A DNA stretch of 64,000 nt from Amoebophrya sp. A120. Lineage: Eukaryota > Sar > Dinophyceae > Syndiniales > Amoebophryaceae. The notes under the pieces are model-generated. The model was not told the origin of the DNA. It saw only the letters and a list, made by a program, of their open reading frames with translations, and made no database searches. Shown here piece by piece: positions 24,773 to 36,016 of this stretch. Numbering within the stretch: position 1 is the stretch's first letter; each line of letters opens with the position of its first letter. A program made the position numbers and the translations under genes. The stretch lies in assembly GCA_905178155.1 (NCBI GenBank), contig CAJINV010000005.1, forward strand, positions 1,986,054 through 2,050,053. The letters run 5' to 3'.

Positions 24773-26554
24773 TTCGATGTAAAAAACTTTTTCAAAATTC
24801 CAAAGGCCAATGGTTTTGTCGGTGTATTTTTCTCATAATCTCAACTAGTAAAACTTACGCGCTCCTACTTTTGTCAACAGATTAGTGCTTCCGTCTGTTT
24901 CCACACAGGAGAATTCGGCGTACACCGGGGTAAAAAAATAAAGACTCAAGATGAAGAAGAACCAACAGCAAGGATGGAAGTCCTGTGAGGAGTTGGTGCA
25001 GCAAAAATACGGGCCAGGGAGTAGGTAGCTTTTTTTCTTTGGGGGAAGCAAGTGAGGGGAGAGCAAGTCAACTCGGAGTAGAGAGTGCACTTCATTCGGA
25101 CATCATGATCACCCTCCATAGTACTAGTACTCGAGTGAAACTACTACTACAATGAAAGTCATTGCAATCCATGATCACAGCTAGATATTAAGTACAGTGG
25201 CGCTAAAGATCATACCAACCAAAGAAATGGCGACTAGCGAAGGCCTAACTAGCGAAGGCACCTACATAAGATCTCAGACGCACGCACGGGGCTCCTTTCT
25301 TAATTCTTTTCGCATGTGGTCTCTGCTTTGTGACTGCACTTCGTTTCTGCGATTGGAACGAATTCTATTATCTGATCAGACAGCACAGCCCACGTCACAA
25401 AGGTACTCTACCGTATTCACACTTTCACTTTTTAGCTAGATCACGTATTTTCAAACCCTTCCGACGCTATCGCCGCCCAGCTACTTCGGCGGGCGAAAAA
25501 AAATTTTCCCCGCATGATGATAGCCCGGCCGGCACTCAAACAAAACACGAGCGCGCCGGCCGGCCCGGCCCCAGCAATTTGCAGCCCGGGTGGAGGCCAA
25601 GGCCGGGGGGGCTTTTACTAGAGTCGACGCGCTTCGCTGCTGAGGACAAGAACAAAGAGCAGTAGCAGTGGCAAGCTTTGCGACTCCATTCTGTCCGCGT
25701 GAACTATTTCCGAACTTTTGCTGTGTGTTCCTCGTAAAAAAAATGGACCTGCCTCGCAAAATAATGCGAGGCGCGGCTTGGTTTTATTTTTGGGGCCAAC
25801 ACCGCCAGGGGTTGGGTTGCGCAAAGTTTGCGCAATGTCTGAAACATTTGCGCCACACCTTCGATCCCTTGCCCTTGCGCATGTGTGGCGCTTTTCGTCT
25901 AGCTTCGGTCTGTGGCACCTTTAGTCTAGGCCGCGTTGTCTTGCGGTGGTCGCACTTGGTAAATTTCGTGGGGGTTTTGTACCTATATTTCTATTTCTTG
26001 TACTAGTTAGCAGCCCCGCGGCACGCCAAAAAAATCCATGATAATATTTCGCTTTTGTCATGTACGCCCAATTACACCTTTGTTCTAAAGACATATGACG
26101 ACACAAAACAAAAAAAAACGGAAAGAGACAGACTCTAGCCAGCAGACGTTTCAATGAATAGGGTCGAACAAAGTCCAGAAGAGATTTGGCCTTTGTTTCG
26201 AAAAACCAGAAGGACGGCACTTGCGCTTTTCAGTGTCTCTCAATTCCTTTGCCTCATTTTGCCGCCTGTCGCTTTATTCTTTCCAATTCCAGCATGATTG
26301 TGGTCTACTTTGACCTTCTCGAAATGTTTCGGATTCGCTTTCATCATTGACCGCATTTCACTCACACCCTCGAGGGGCAGCAGCTCTAAGAATCTTCAAT
26401 AGTTAGGGAACCACCATTGTGGACCAGCGGATTCGTTCCTTTCGTGGTTTATTTCAAGTACTTATTTCTCGTCTTTTCGACCTCTCCATTGCAGTTCCGC
26501 CAGAGAAATCTCAAACAACAATCTTTTCCGCAGCACCATATCCTCAAAACCTTG
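24773..26554. other. Intergenic ~1.8 kb with a GC-rich palindromic patch
   Basis: No supported gene. At about 25490-25615 there is a short GC-rich island with GCCGGCCGG-type palindromes that contrasts with the AT-rich surroundings. Confidence 0.5.
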
Positions 26555-29500
26555 CTACGGCAAGACGTCCGGGTGGTGCGCCGCTAAAAATGCCGTTAGA
26601 GAATATTGCTCCTGCTGCGGTTGAGGTTGAGGCTGTCCTCCTCCTCCTGCTGCTCGTTGTACTCCCTCAGTGGAGTTCCTGGCTCCTGAAGCGGTTCCCG
26701 TGCAGCTCACCGTCCTCCGTGGTGTGGAGTCAGTAGAACCAGAACTAGCACAACTGCTCCTGGAAGCATCCAAAACTACAGGCGCCGCAAAGCCACCACC
26801 ACCACCATCACCCGCCGGAGCATCGGCGGTTTCACGACTTCGCGCAGCAGCTACAGCCGGTCCTCCTGGCAGGGCAGTGGTCCTCGTAGTAGAAACTACA
26901 TCTACAACTTCGCAGCTGTTTGATGTAGTTCCGGCTTCAGGAGTGGAACTTTTGATCGCTGTGGAATTCGAAAAATTGCCCTGCTGTGCAGTTGGAGCAG
27001 AGAAATGGTCAACGTCATGCGGCTGTGGACTAGAACAGTTTCTTCCGCCAGTGATAAGACCTTCTCCGTGGTGTTCTCGCATCATCGCCTCGCGGACCCC
27101 GTGCAACATTTCGCGGTCAACAATTGAGGCGGTCGTGCCTTGGCGATGGATCCTTGTTCCAGAGGGAGTTGACAATGTTTTTCTACTTGTTGTAACAATT
27201 GAGGACGACTCCCGCTCGGGCCGCAATTGATGTTCCTGTGGCACATCATGGTCGTGTACTAGTAGTTCTTGCCGCGCGGCTGATGTCTTCTCGGCGAGGA
27301 CCCCGTCGACAAAAAGTAGGGGTTCTTTCAGTCTTTTCTTCTCGTCCTCCGGCAGATCAACGTGCTCGGAGCAATTTGCTTTATTTTCCAAAAGCAACGG
27401 CTCGGTACAGGAACTGGCGAGATGTTCCTCCTCCTCGTCCCCCTCCTGCTGGCCGTCCCCAGCTGTGGTACAACTTCTGGTGGTCTCGCGGGTTGGACCT
27501 GCAGATGATGATGAACAGGAATCTATACAACTTCCCGCCCTGCTGGCCTTATCATCTTCTGGGGAGCAGTCGTTGGACTTGTTTCTACTTTTATCGCCAG
27601 GCGTCCGTTCATCTTCGCGGCAGCTCATTTTGATGTGTGCCGCTATTTCTATGGATTGCAAAAATGTCTGGGTCTGGAAGAATGCAACTTGTGATGCTGC
27701 ATTTGGATTCCAAAAAAATCTGTATTGCATGAGTAGCAAAGGGAATGCAATTTTTGCTACGCTGAGAAGGCATTTTCCATGCGGAATAGGCATCAAGAAG
27801 CCCTCAAAAAATCTGTATTGCTCCGGTATGCATCACGGACATCATTGCTCATGCAAAACGTGCATGACAAGTGTCAGAATCTTCCAGACCCAGACATTTT
27901 TACATTTGATAATTTCGGACGCCTTCTTAGTTCGCTTGTTTTCCACCGTTGGTCCCCCATCCGAAAACTCCTGCATTTCGACCCGCTGCACGTCGGCCAC
28001 CCAGGACTCGAGCAGGTGCGGGCATGATCCTACGGAAAAGTTAAGGTACACCCATGATCCATGCCAGAAAGAGAAACTAAATGAATTTGCGCTGCTAATA
28101 AAATCCTTTCACCTTGTGATGCGGAGACTCCCACAGGAAGGTCATTTTCTGTGAAGGAGAATGCAGTTTGCACTGCTAGTTAGCGACTAGCGAGGTGAGA
28201 GCCGAAGAAGTCTGTCCTGCCCGCGATCTGTATCTTCTTTGATTTTGATTTTATTGTGGCACTAAAATCAATAAACACAGATTCATTCTTCTTCTGGTAG
28301 CTGCTATGGGTGTACTTAGTTTCTGTGGCATAGGCAGTACTCCAGAAAGAAATATTTCGTGTCCTCCGTGTGCGCCAGGTCGTGCCCCAGGTACTCCCGG
28401 AGCTGGTTCACACTATGCATTTTTGCAAAAATAACATCGCAAACACCGTAGGTATAGGAATAGTAGAAATTGCATGAGAAATTTTCTTTAGAAGAAAAAA
28501 TGATAGTGAAATCTGCCATGCCTATTCCGGGAAAATATCAACATATCACTCATGCAAGACTGCACATGTTTCGTAACTTATGCCTGCGAAGATGCTTTTT
28601 CAGAGGATACACGCACTTCTCTCGCAGTTTGTCCTCGTTGACAAACAACAACCGGATCAGGTATCCGATGAAGTCCAAGTTGGCCCAGTAGCTGTAGTGG
28701 TACAGAGCAAGCGGGTTCGTGTCGTAGAGCAAGTTCTGCACCCGAGAGATGAGCAAGAAGTAGATGACGCACCAAATGCCCAGCATGAACCAGCGGAAGA
28801 TGTAAAAATCCGTGCCGGCCTGGAGCGACAAGATCGCGACTGGGATGGACAACACAATCAACTGCAACCCGATCAGGATGAAGGTCGCCGCTCCCGCGAT
28901 CTGCTTCAGCACGTGTGAGTAGTCCGAGGTCCGCAATGGACGTATCCTGTGTAAAAACGACGTCCCCGTGGTGCCAGAGTTTTTGATGTCATGCAGTGTT
29001 TATTCCATCTACTATGGGCAGCACACAACTTCGTAAAAATGTAAATTCCCCTAAACAGGGGCATTTCTAGTCGTCTTTCGGCGACATTTGTGATGCTGTA
29101 AACAGGATACAACTACGCGCAGGGGTATAATCATGTGATGCGGCTTTCCTTATTGAATCTTGATGCTACCCTGCACTACGCTATAGGGCAAAAGAACTTG
29201 TTGTGCCTGTGCGTGAATCCCAATGAAAAAAACTTCTGCGTGCAGATCATGAGTTCCTAACTTGACTATGGGGCGGCGTCGGCTGTGTTTTTACTCAGGA
29301 TAGACCGCGAGCTGTGGTTCTTCCGCGCCAACATCTGCGCCAAGACCGTCCGAATGTGGAAGAGCAGCAGCAACCCAAACAGCATGAAGGTGCCCGAAAA
29401 CCAGACCATCACTTTGGAAACGGAGGTCTCGAGTCTCTGCTGCGTACTAGGGGCTTGCTGCGCATCACTGGTCTGCGAACTGATGCCCACCACGGTGGAG

Positions 29501-31213
29501 AGGGCGAGAAAACTACCCATCGCGCGCAGGGCGGGCTATCCGGTGTAAATAAAACCACATACGACCCATGATCCACTACTTAGTCCTCTACCTGTTCGGG
29601 GCCGGTGTTCGCTACGCATTATTAGATCTTATTTTTACCAAATCCAAAACTTAAAATTTGCCTTCATGTACGAAAAAAGCTTTGACTTTGATGCAGTCGT
29701 GCAACATGACAGATCTTTTACATCCACCACAGAGCAATGGTGCTCCTCGAGGTCAGCATTTTCAGCTACCACGAAAACCGCGGCACGAATCAGTGGCTGG
29801 TGTTCTTGGGTACTACTGGTAGTCTTTACACCGGATCATACTTCGAGTGTCTGCATCATCACCTCCCCCCGCTGCTGCACGGGCAGGAACAGGAGAAGCA
29901 AAAACGCGCCGCGCATCCCGAGTTTCTGGTGGGGTGCCATCAAAGAGCCCTTCCAAAGGCCGTAGCCCAAACGCTCGTCCTCCTTCTCTGGGAAGAGGGT
30001 CCTCCTACTTCCCGGAGGTCGCCCAGAAGAATCGCACTCGTGTCCGGGCGCTGGAGGGAGCAGACAGGCATTTGTATTATAATCTCCTTCGGCGTCGGGG
30101 TCGTCGTGGTGGTGGGGGGTTGTACTTGTAGGTAGAAACTTATCGCCCGATTTGTTTGCTTGTCTCAGTCCTTCCTGTTGTTCAACGTGAACTACATCCC
30201 GCCCGTGAAGCTCCACGGCTCTCTCGGTGAGCAACGGGAGACAGAGGATCTCCAAATCGGTCACCAAAGCTCGGGTTTCGTCTCGCTGTTCCTGCGTGAG
30301 AAACACGGCGCGTATGCATTGCAAATATCGATCTGGGTCGGCAGAACATCACTGATAGATGAAGCTTGTGAAAAAGAATACGCCAGCCTTGCATATTTGA
30401 TTCTTATTTGTTTTTGTCCTCTGGGTCTGGCCCCAGCATGTGCCTTGCGTGACCGGCAAACGAAGCGCCACTCTCTTCGTCACGCAAACTCCTACCCAGA
30501 GGACTTTGTCATGCGCACCCACTAGTCAGGGACAAGGAAACCGCGTGAAAAACTTCTCATACTTGGGCGCAAGACGACTTTTCTTTTAAGTAAATGCCAC
30601 TATTCATCAGCATCACAATTTTCCAAACTGAAGACCTCCCGGATCGCCATCGCTATTTGCCATGCATAGCGCCAGTGAAGGACCGGAACACACTGGTCAC
30701 GTTCTGCGACGCCTTGGTCAACAATTTTTTGCCGATGGGAGGACGCAGCTGCTCCCCGTTGTGCTGATGGAACTGCCCACCACGAGGACCACCTACGGAG
30801 GTTGTCTTACTAGTAATATCCGCACAAGAACCCCTTCCCGGAGAGTGTCGTACCACCACCACCCGCGACGGGTCGTCCTCTGCGTCGACGATACAAACGG
30901 CCCCGGAGTAGTGGAAAGCAGCATTCTCCAGCTGGTCCCGCCCGACGACCGAGGCACTACCGTCCACGCTCGGTAGGTGTGTCTGTTCTTGCTGTTCCTG
31001 ATTCTGCATGGGGCCAGATGTTGAGGCACCACCTCCTTCTGGGCAGAAGTGTCGGTGCGAGGAGGATAGACTTCCCTGCTGCACTCCTCCTCGTTCCCGT
31101 CGTTCTTGTCCCGTGACCGTAGTTCGAATCGGTAGGTCTACCAAAGTGGCCCCGGTCTCCGGGACGTAGGTGTATGTCTCCAGATTACGAAAACCGGGCG
31201 AGGGGGTACCCAT
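26555..31213 (-). CDS. Large polytopic membrane protein, unknown (~990 aa)
   Basis: No family recognised. Exons (minus): 31213-30669, 30312-29842, 29535-29303, 28942-~28565, ~28420-28341, 28091-27912, 27649-26555. The first ~340 residues are hydrophilic, then come several membrane segments: GAFLLLLFLPV, VMVWFSGTFMLFGLLLLFHI, FILIGLQLIVLSIPVAILSL and WFMLGIWCVIYFLLI. A conserved-looking stretch YHYSYWANLDFIGYLIRLLF and LREYLGHDLAHTED follows, and then a 365-residue Ser/Thr/Gly-rich C-terminal tail (exon 7) ending HHPDVLP. Four introners interrupt it; the 28341-28091 intron is GT-AG, and the exon 2/3 introner can also be read GT-AG. The 4/5 junction is unresolved. ATG at 31213 is the only good start. 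A tail this long and simple suggests a cytosolic regulatory region, but that is inference. Confidence 0.7.
27650..27911. mobile_element. Introner, family A (polytopic gene exons 6/7)
   Basis: 262 bp. Starts TATGGATTGCAAAAATG, ends TTTTTACATTTGATA. The repeat ATTTC is exact. Deletion gives KKASEIAAHIKMS. Confidence 0.94.
28943..29302. mobile_element. Introner, family B (polytopic gene exons 3/4)
   Basis: 360 bp. Ends TATCCTGTGTAAAAACG and GTTTTTACTCAGGATA. Flanks GGACG/GACCG. The exact splice phase at this junction is unclear. Confidence 0.82.
29537..29840. mobile_element. Introner, B-like, GT-AG compatible
   Basis: 304 bp. Ends TATCCGGTGTAAATAAAACC and GTCTTTACACCGGATCATA. No matching 5-bp repeat remains. 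Here the intron can be read as canonical GT-AG (GAA|GTATGA...GATAG|CCC), unlike most others. Confidence 0.7.
30313..30668. mobile_element. Introner, A-like (polytopic gene exons 1/2)
   Basis: 356 bp. Ends TATGCATTGCAAATATCG and CGCTATTTGCCATGCATA. Flanks GCGCG/GCGCC (4 of 5). Confidence 0.88.
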
Positions 31214-33300
31214 CCTTGTTGCGGTGCAGAGACTAATAATAGTGACGCTTGCAGTGGGCGTTACCGAATCAAGTTCGTGGGAGATAAAAGCTGTGTATCG
31301 TCCTTTTGTTTTGTAAGATCGAAATTATTCTGCGGTGCTTACAATAGTTTTGGTTTTCGTCAACCCGTAAAAGTCAAAACAGCTTTTGGTTTTTGTCAAC
31401 CCAGTTTTTGGTTTACATCCCGTAAAAGTCAAAACAACGACTCCCACAGCTGCTGAATCGACATTAAGATTATCTTTTAGTACTTTAAACTGATACTGAA
31501 CATTAAACGGTTGCTAAGCATTTCCAACAGACGTTCACCAAACATCACCGCTGCCCTCTGGTGTTGGAATACAATATGAACATTGAATTGACACAAACAA
31601 ACCGATCAACCGAAGGGAGACATGAGTCCTCCTGTTGACACTTCATGAAGATCTCCTCTTTCATTCTGATCAAAATTTTAACCACGAATTCTCGATCGTT
31701 CGCGTCCCTACTTTGGACTCATTTCATTGATCAAACTGGACAACGATGTGCTCAAAGAGCGGTTTGTCGACACGCGATGTAGATTTTCAGTGTTCACGAC
31801 GGTCGTAAGCTGCAGTTGTAGTACCGAGAATAGAAGTCAAAAACAAACTTCGAGCATTTCATATAGCTTCTCCTGTGCTTCTTGACCAGTTACCTTCTAG
31901 ATCGATCGTGTTTTTTTTGTTTCGACTTTTTACCGACGTGCGAGTGGCTGCACGGATTGTATTTTTCTACGAGGTCCGACACTTGCTTGAAATCGGGAGT
32001 GGTGGACTACATCAATTCCGTATTTACCAAACTGAAAAAAGTTCGTATCGTGGGTACATCAATTTCTTGCCAAACTTTTCGAATCCGCTCTGCTCAAGAC
32101 CAAGACCCTCAGCCTAGAAAATCTCTACATCAATGCGTCTTTTGTTGTGTGAGAACTCTTTGGTTGTGGAAGCACTCCAAGTTGTGCCACACTTGGCGCT
32201 CCCTGATAAGCAGAACGGGAAAGAGGCATAGAACAAACTCCGTGGCGCTGGTGTTGCTTACACTGTTCCTGCGAATTTGAATAAGTTTAAGTACGTTGCT
32301 GAAGAAAGAAATACGCATTCTCATGATGAGCCATTCTTCGGGCACTATTTGTACAATGGAAGCGGTTTTTGTACAATTACTTTATAGCAACATACTACTA
32401 CTGTACGGAGAAAAGGAAGACTAACTATGAAAAGTCTTCCGCTCTAGGACTCAAAGGCTTATTAAAGCGGGAAGAGGAAGATCGATGAAGACTCTATATA
32501 AAAGTGCGGTAAATAATGCAATTCATCTTCGAACGGTTCAGAATCAAGAAACACAAAGTGTATAAATACTCTTTCCGCCGACACTCTTTCATCTTGACGC
32601 TTCCCTCGCGTACCACTAGCGAAGGTTTTACCATTCGTAGCAGCTGCCTCTTTTTTCTTTTTTCTCCTGCCTAAGCGATAGTTGTAGTCACACTAGCTAG
32701 GTTCACGCTTTTACTTATCAGGCTAGCGATTCCCTGTTTTTGTTCCCCGTGGCTTTAACTTTGCGGGTGGGTTGACACTTGAATCACGTAATTTCATGTT
32801 GAATCCATTTCAGTGATTGTAACTTCTTCGTGTCAATATCGTGAGGTGGATAGGTAATTATTAAGTTGCTTGACCGGTAGGTGGAGCTGAAGACAAGCCC
32901 GCAAGGTGGGGCTCTGGTCACGGTGGTGGTGAACTCTTGTCAACAAGTTCAGGATCTCACAACTTCATCGGGTCTTCCAAGGCCGCCAGGTAGTCCTCCA
33001 ATGTGAGCCTCGAAGTCTTCATGGAGCCTCATTCCACCATAATCACCCCCTTCAACTTCATCAAATCCGTCACCATGAAGTCCACCTCTCATCTCCGTGG
33101 CCTCCTCTTCCGAACCCCGCTCCTAAACCTGATTTCGTTTTTAGACCGCATAAACTATTCGTTTGGTGCGGAATGGGATCAGAGCTCTCACCTACGGACC
33201 GAGGGAGAGCTGTAAACGTAGCTTTAGTGTGTGTTTCTATTTCCAGTTTCTTTTACTCAGCAGGCAGTGCGAAGGGCGCGCCCGGATCACAAAAGAGCTT
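31214..33300. other. Intergenic ~2.1 kb
   Basis: AT-rich, without a supported gene or introner ends. A short near-duplicate (about 31365-31435) repeats CGTAAAAGTCAAAACA and GGTTTTCGTCAACCC-type phrases. Confidence 0.5.
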
Positions 33301-34497
33301 TTACAAGTAGTAGATGGGCTGGGGTGCTGGCTTCGTTTTGATACAACATTGATCGTATTCCTGACACAAAACGGAGAACAGCTTTTGTACCTGCTTTTTC
33401 CCTTCTTTCTGGGCCTGCTCATCAAGTCCGAATCTTTCGCGCAATGCCTCGGTTCTCCGTTCAAGGTTCTCGATCTCGTTCTCGAGTTCGTCTGTTAAAA
33501 ACCAATATGCAGCAACGTCATCCAAACTCATCTCGATGGATCTGAGACGTTCATCCAACGGCAAGTATTGTTCCCCGGTCGCGTAGAGGCGGACGGACCA
33601 CAGCCGCTTTTCAACTTTGTCCGATAACTCTTGTATTTGTTGTTGTGTATCCAATCGCTGGTCCTCTTCCATGTCCCCCTTGTCAAGCGCGTCCCATGCT
33701 CTCACCAGCTCTGCATGATCCTTCTTTGCAAGCTGAAAATCCGCACGAGCTTCAGCAGCCCTGTCAGGGCCAGCAGAAATAACCTCAGCAGGACTAGCAG
33801 GAGGGGCAGCATCAGCAAGAGCAGCAGCAGGGTGGGCTTGCTGCGTCACTTGGTGGGCTTTAGGAGCATGATGAGGGGCAGCAGGAGGATCTTTAGCAGC
33901 AGGAGGATCTTTAGCAGCAGGAGGATATTTAGCAGCAGGAGGATCTTTAGCAGCAGGAGGATCTTTAGCAGCAGGAGGATCTTTAGCAGCAGGAGGAGGT
34001 TTAGCAGGACGACGACGAGGCACAGAGGGAGCAGTTACTGGTCGGCTTTGTGCTGCTTGATGCAAAGGACGAGTGTAGTGGGGAGGCGCAACGGCCTGGG
34101 GTGTGGCGCCCGGGACGAGCGGCTGTAAGCCCCCGCCCTGGCCGCCACCGCCCTGGCCGCCCCCGCCCTGGTCGCCCCCCACGTGGTCACCATCACCCTG
34201 GCCACCCGAAGCTTGAGCGCGAGCACTTTGAAGTGGACCGGTTTTCGTTGATGGAGGTGGTCCGCAGCAGTCCCTCCGCTCCAGAAATTCCTGATCTGGC
34301 AACTTGGCAGGTGGAGCCATTGCAGCTTTTTCTTCCGCGTTGACGTCTTCCCGGTCAACATCGTTACCGCGGTGTTTCTCGTTCTCGTCCAAGAGCCCAA
34401 CGGTTTCGCTTTCGTGCAGAATTACACGAGCCTCCCCGCCAAGTGGCAGAACGGCGGCGAAGCAGATGGCAGCGAGGTACCCGCCCGTAGTCGTCAT
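33301..34497 (-). CDS. Secreted protein with PPAAKD tandem repeats and C-terminal coiled coil
   Basis: 398 aa, intronless. ATG at 34497 gives a typical signal peptide (MTTTGGYLAAICFAAVLPLG with cleavage near GEA). The frame is open a few codons further upstream only from a GTG. Then: an acidic stretch; a Gly/Gln run (GGGGQGGGGQGGG); a Pro/Ala region with about seven copies of PPAAKD (one PPAAKY, about 33880-33995); and a helical, charged C-terminal half (LDTQQQIQELSDKVEKRLW; ELENEIENLERRTEALRERF) likely to form a coiled coil, closing with CQEYDQCCIKTKPAPQ. Function unknown; in a parasite such a protein could be exported, but the sequence does not show this. Lack of introners contrasts with neighbouring genes. 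Confidence 0.75.
   Translation of the reverse strand: MTTTGGYLAAICFAAVLPLGGEARVILHESETVGLLDENEKHRGNDVDREDVNAEEKAAMAPPAKLPDQEFLERRDCCGPPPSTKTGPLQSARAQASGGQGDGDHVGGDQGGGGQGGGGQGGGLQPLVPGATPQAVAPPHYTRPLHQAAQSRPVTAPSVPRRRPAKPPPAAKDPPAAKDPPAAKDPPAAKYPPAAKDPPAAKDPPAAPHHAPKAHQVTQQAHPAAALADAAPPASPAEVISAGPDRAAEARADFQLAKKDHAELVRAWDALDKGDMEEDQRLDTQQQIQELSDKVEKRLWSVRLYATGEQYLPLDERLRSIEMSLDDVAAYWFLTDELENEIENLERRTEALRERFGLDEQAQKEGKKQVQKLFSVLCQEYDQCCIKTKPAPQPIYYL
33880..33995 (-). repeat. 18-bp coding tandem repeat (PPAAKD)
   Basis: About six to seven head-to-tail copies of an 18-bp unit (plus strand AGCAGGAGGATCTTT and variants), nearly identical, within the secreted-protein gene. The low divergence suggests recent expansion or ongoing slippage. 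Confidence 0.85.
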
Positions 34498-35588
34498 CAC
34501 CGAAGTATTTCTGGAGCCCACCTTCCTCTGAATTATGTTCGGAAGATGTTGACGAAGTTGAGATACGCATACGTATTACGAATACGACCGAGGCACTCTT
34601 ATAATTAATGTGGTGAGCTAAATGCGTTCCCCTAGGCTATCGGAATAACTTATTCTCTCACAGCAAGCTGCAAAAAACACAAACATCATACATCTTGCGA
34701 ACATCAAAAATACGAATTAAAAGCGTACAAAAATAGCAGGATTCTTGTACCTGTCAAGTGTTGTGTAGTGGCAGCACCAGTATTCCAGAAGAAAAAATAA
34801 GTAAAGCAGGAGCTAAGTAGTCGCTTCGGGGCGGGCAACTTCTATGGGTGGTTGTGTCTCTGGTAAAAACAGCCTGTGTAATCATTGTTCGTAGCAAAAG
34901 TAACAATGCCGCGACGTGAATTTTCCATAGGCCATCGACAGGGTATTTGCTGCAGCGAATGGCCATTGCGTATGAGCATCGCTGAGCTACACATCGACAT
35001 CGACAAAAGTACTTTCACGATCAACGATAAGATGACGCGGGTTGTGTTGCCAGAATCCGGACGGACGATCGGACGAACCAGGATATGACCTCGTCGAAAC
35101 GAAGTCAATTTGCACGAAAATGCTTCCCACCGAGTTCGCGGTCTAGAGACGAAGAAGTTTCCACCGAGTTTGCGGTCCAAAGCCGTAGAAGCTTCTACCG
35201 AGTTTGCGGTCTGAAGCAGAAGCCGAGGGCCAACAACAACGAAAACAGATTCCATCATTCACATCTTGTTCAAAGATTAGCATTAGGGAATGAAGACACA
35301 GAAAGGACTCATAAAATGAATGGTAATGGACTGCCTTCTGTCAAAACGCAAGCCTTTTCGAGAAATGCTGGCGACTAGGTGGTTTTCTCAAGACAGGGAC
35401 GAAGCTCTGTATTTTGCTTGGAACTGGGATACAGCTTCAAACATTACTTGTGGCTGGGGTCTATTTCTCTACTGAGCGCGAGAAATAACGCGTGGCGCAT
35501 GCATTGCCGGGTACAGCTTTCTTTTGCCATATATATAAAGACAACGTGCGGCTTTTCGCTCTCAGTCATCTGCAGCTTGTTTTCGAAT
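34498..35588. other. Intergenic with a 36-bp minisatellite
   Basis: No supported gene. See the separate repeat at 35118-35225. Confidence 0.5.
35118..35225. repeat. Three-copy tandem repeat, ~36-38 bp unit
   Basis: ACCGAGTTCGCGGTC and ACCGAGTTTGCGGTC recur three times at regular spacing, separated by related GAAGAAGTTTCC / GTAGAAGCTTCT spacers. Confidence 0.8.
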
Positions 35589-35720
35589 ATGCCTGAACCA
35601 AAAAAGCTGGTAACAATCCGAGGACACGTCTTGTACGGAACGTATGAAATTAGTTTCGCCGGTACCGGTATGCGAGATTTCGCTCTCTTTGTTGATGAGT
35701 TCTTGTTAGAGTCTCGTTGA
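35589..35720 (+). CDS. Possible 43-aa ORF downstream of a TATATATAAA motif
   Basis: ATG at 35589 opens MPEPKKLVTIRGHVLYGTYE and stops at 35718-35720. About 55 bp upstream lies TATATATAAAG, which looks like a TATA element, though dinoflagellate promoters usually lack one. The frame extends further upstream without interruption. Unknown; could be chance or the first exon of a larger gene on the rare plus strand. Confidence 0.25.
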   Translation: MPEPKKLVTIRGHVLYGTYEISFAGTGMRDFALFVDEFLLESR

Positions 35721-36016
35721 TTTATGATTACAACATATGTTAACTATTACAAAAAAGAAGTAGTTTCTAGAAAAAGTAAAAAAGAAAAATCGTATAAAAA
35801 CGAAAAAATCGTGCGATCGGACAAAAAAAAATTAAAAACCTAAAACTGTCGGTCTCGTTTCCGTTGGTTTGGCTTTCGTAGTCACTGTCTGTTAATGTCG
35901 GATAAAAGAAAAGTATACAGTAAAGGTAAACATGCTTACAAGTTCAGATACAACTAGTGCCAGTGTAGACACGTCAGATCTTCTTCGCAATTGACGGCTG
36001 CTAGTTGCAGTCGCCA

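Noticed and set aside
27842-28051. Repeated MQKV-, CKNVWVWK- or QTQTFLH-like peptides in many ORFs
   Set aside because: They are translations of the family A termini (TGTCTGGGTCTGG and inverse), not a protein motif.
29640-29800. Open frames on both strands within the 29537-29840 element
   Set aside because: They lie inside a TIR-bounded intron; the exons on either side join in frame without them.
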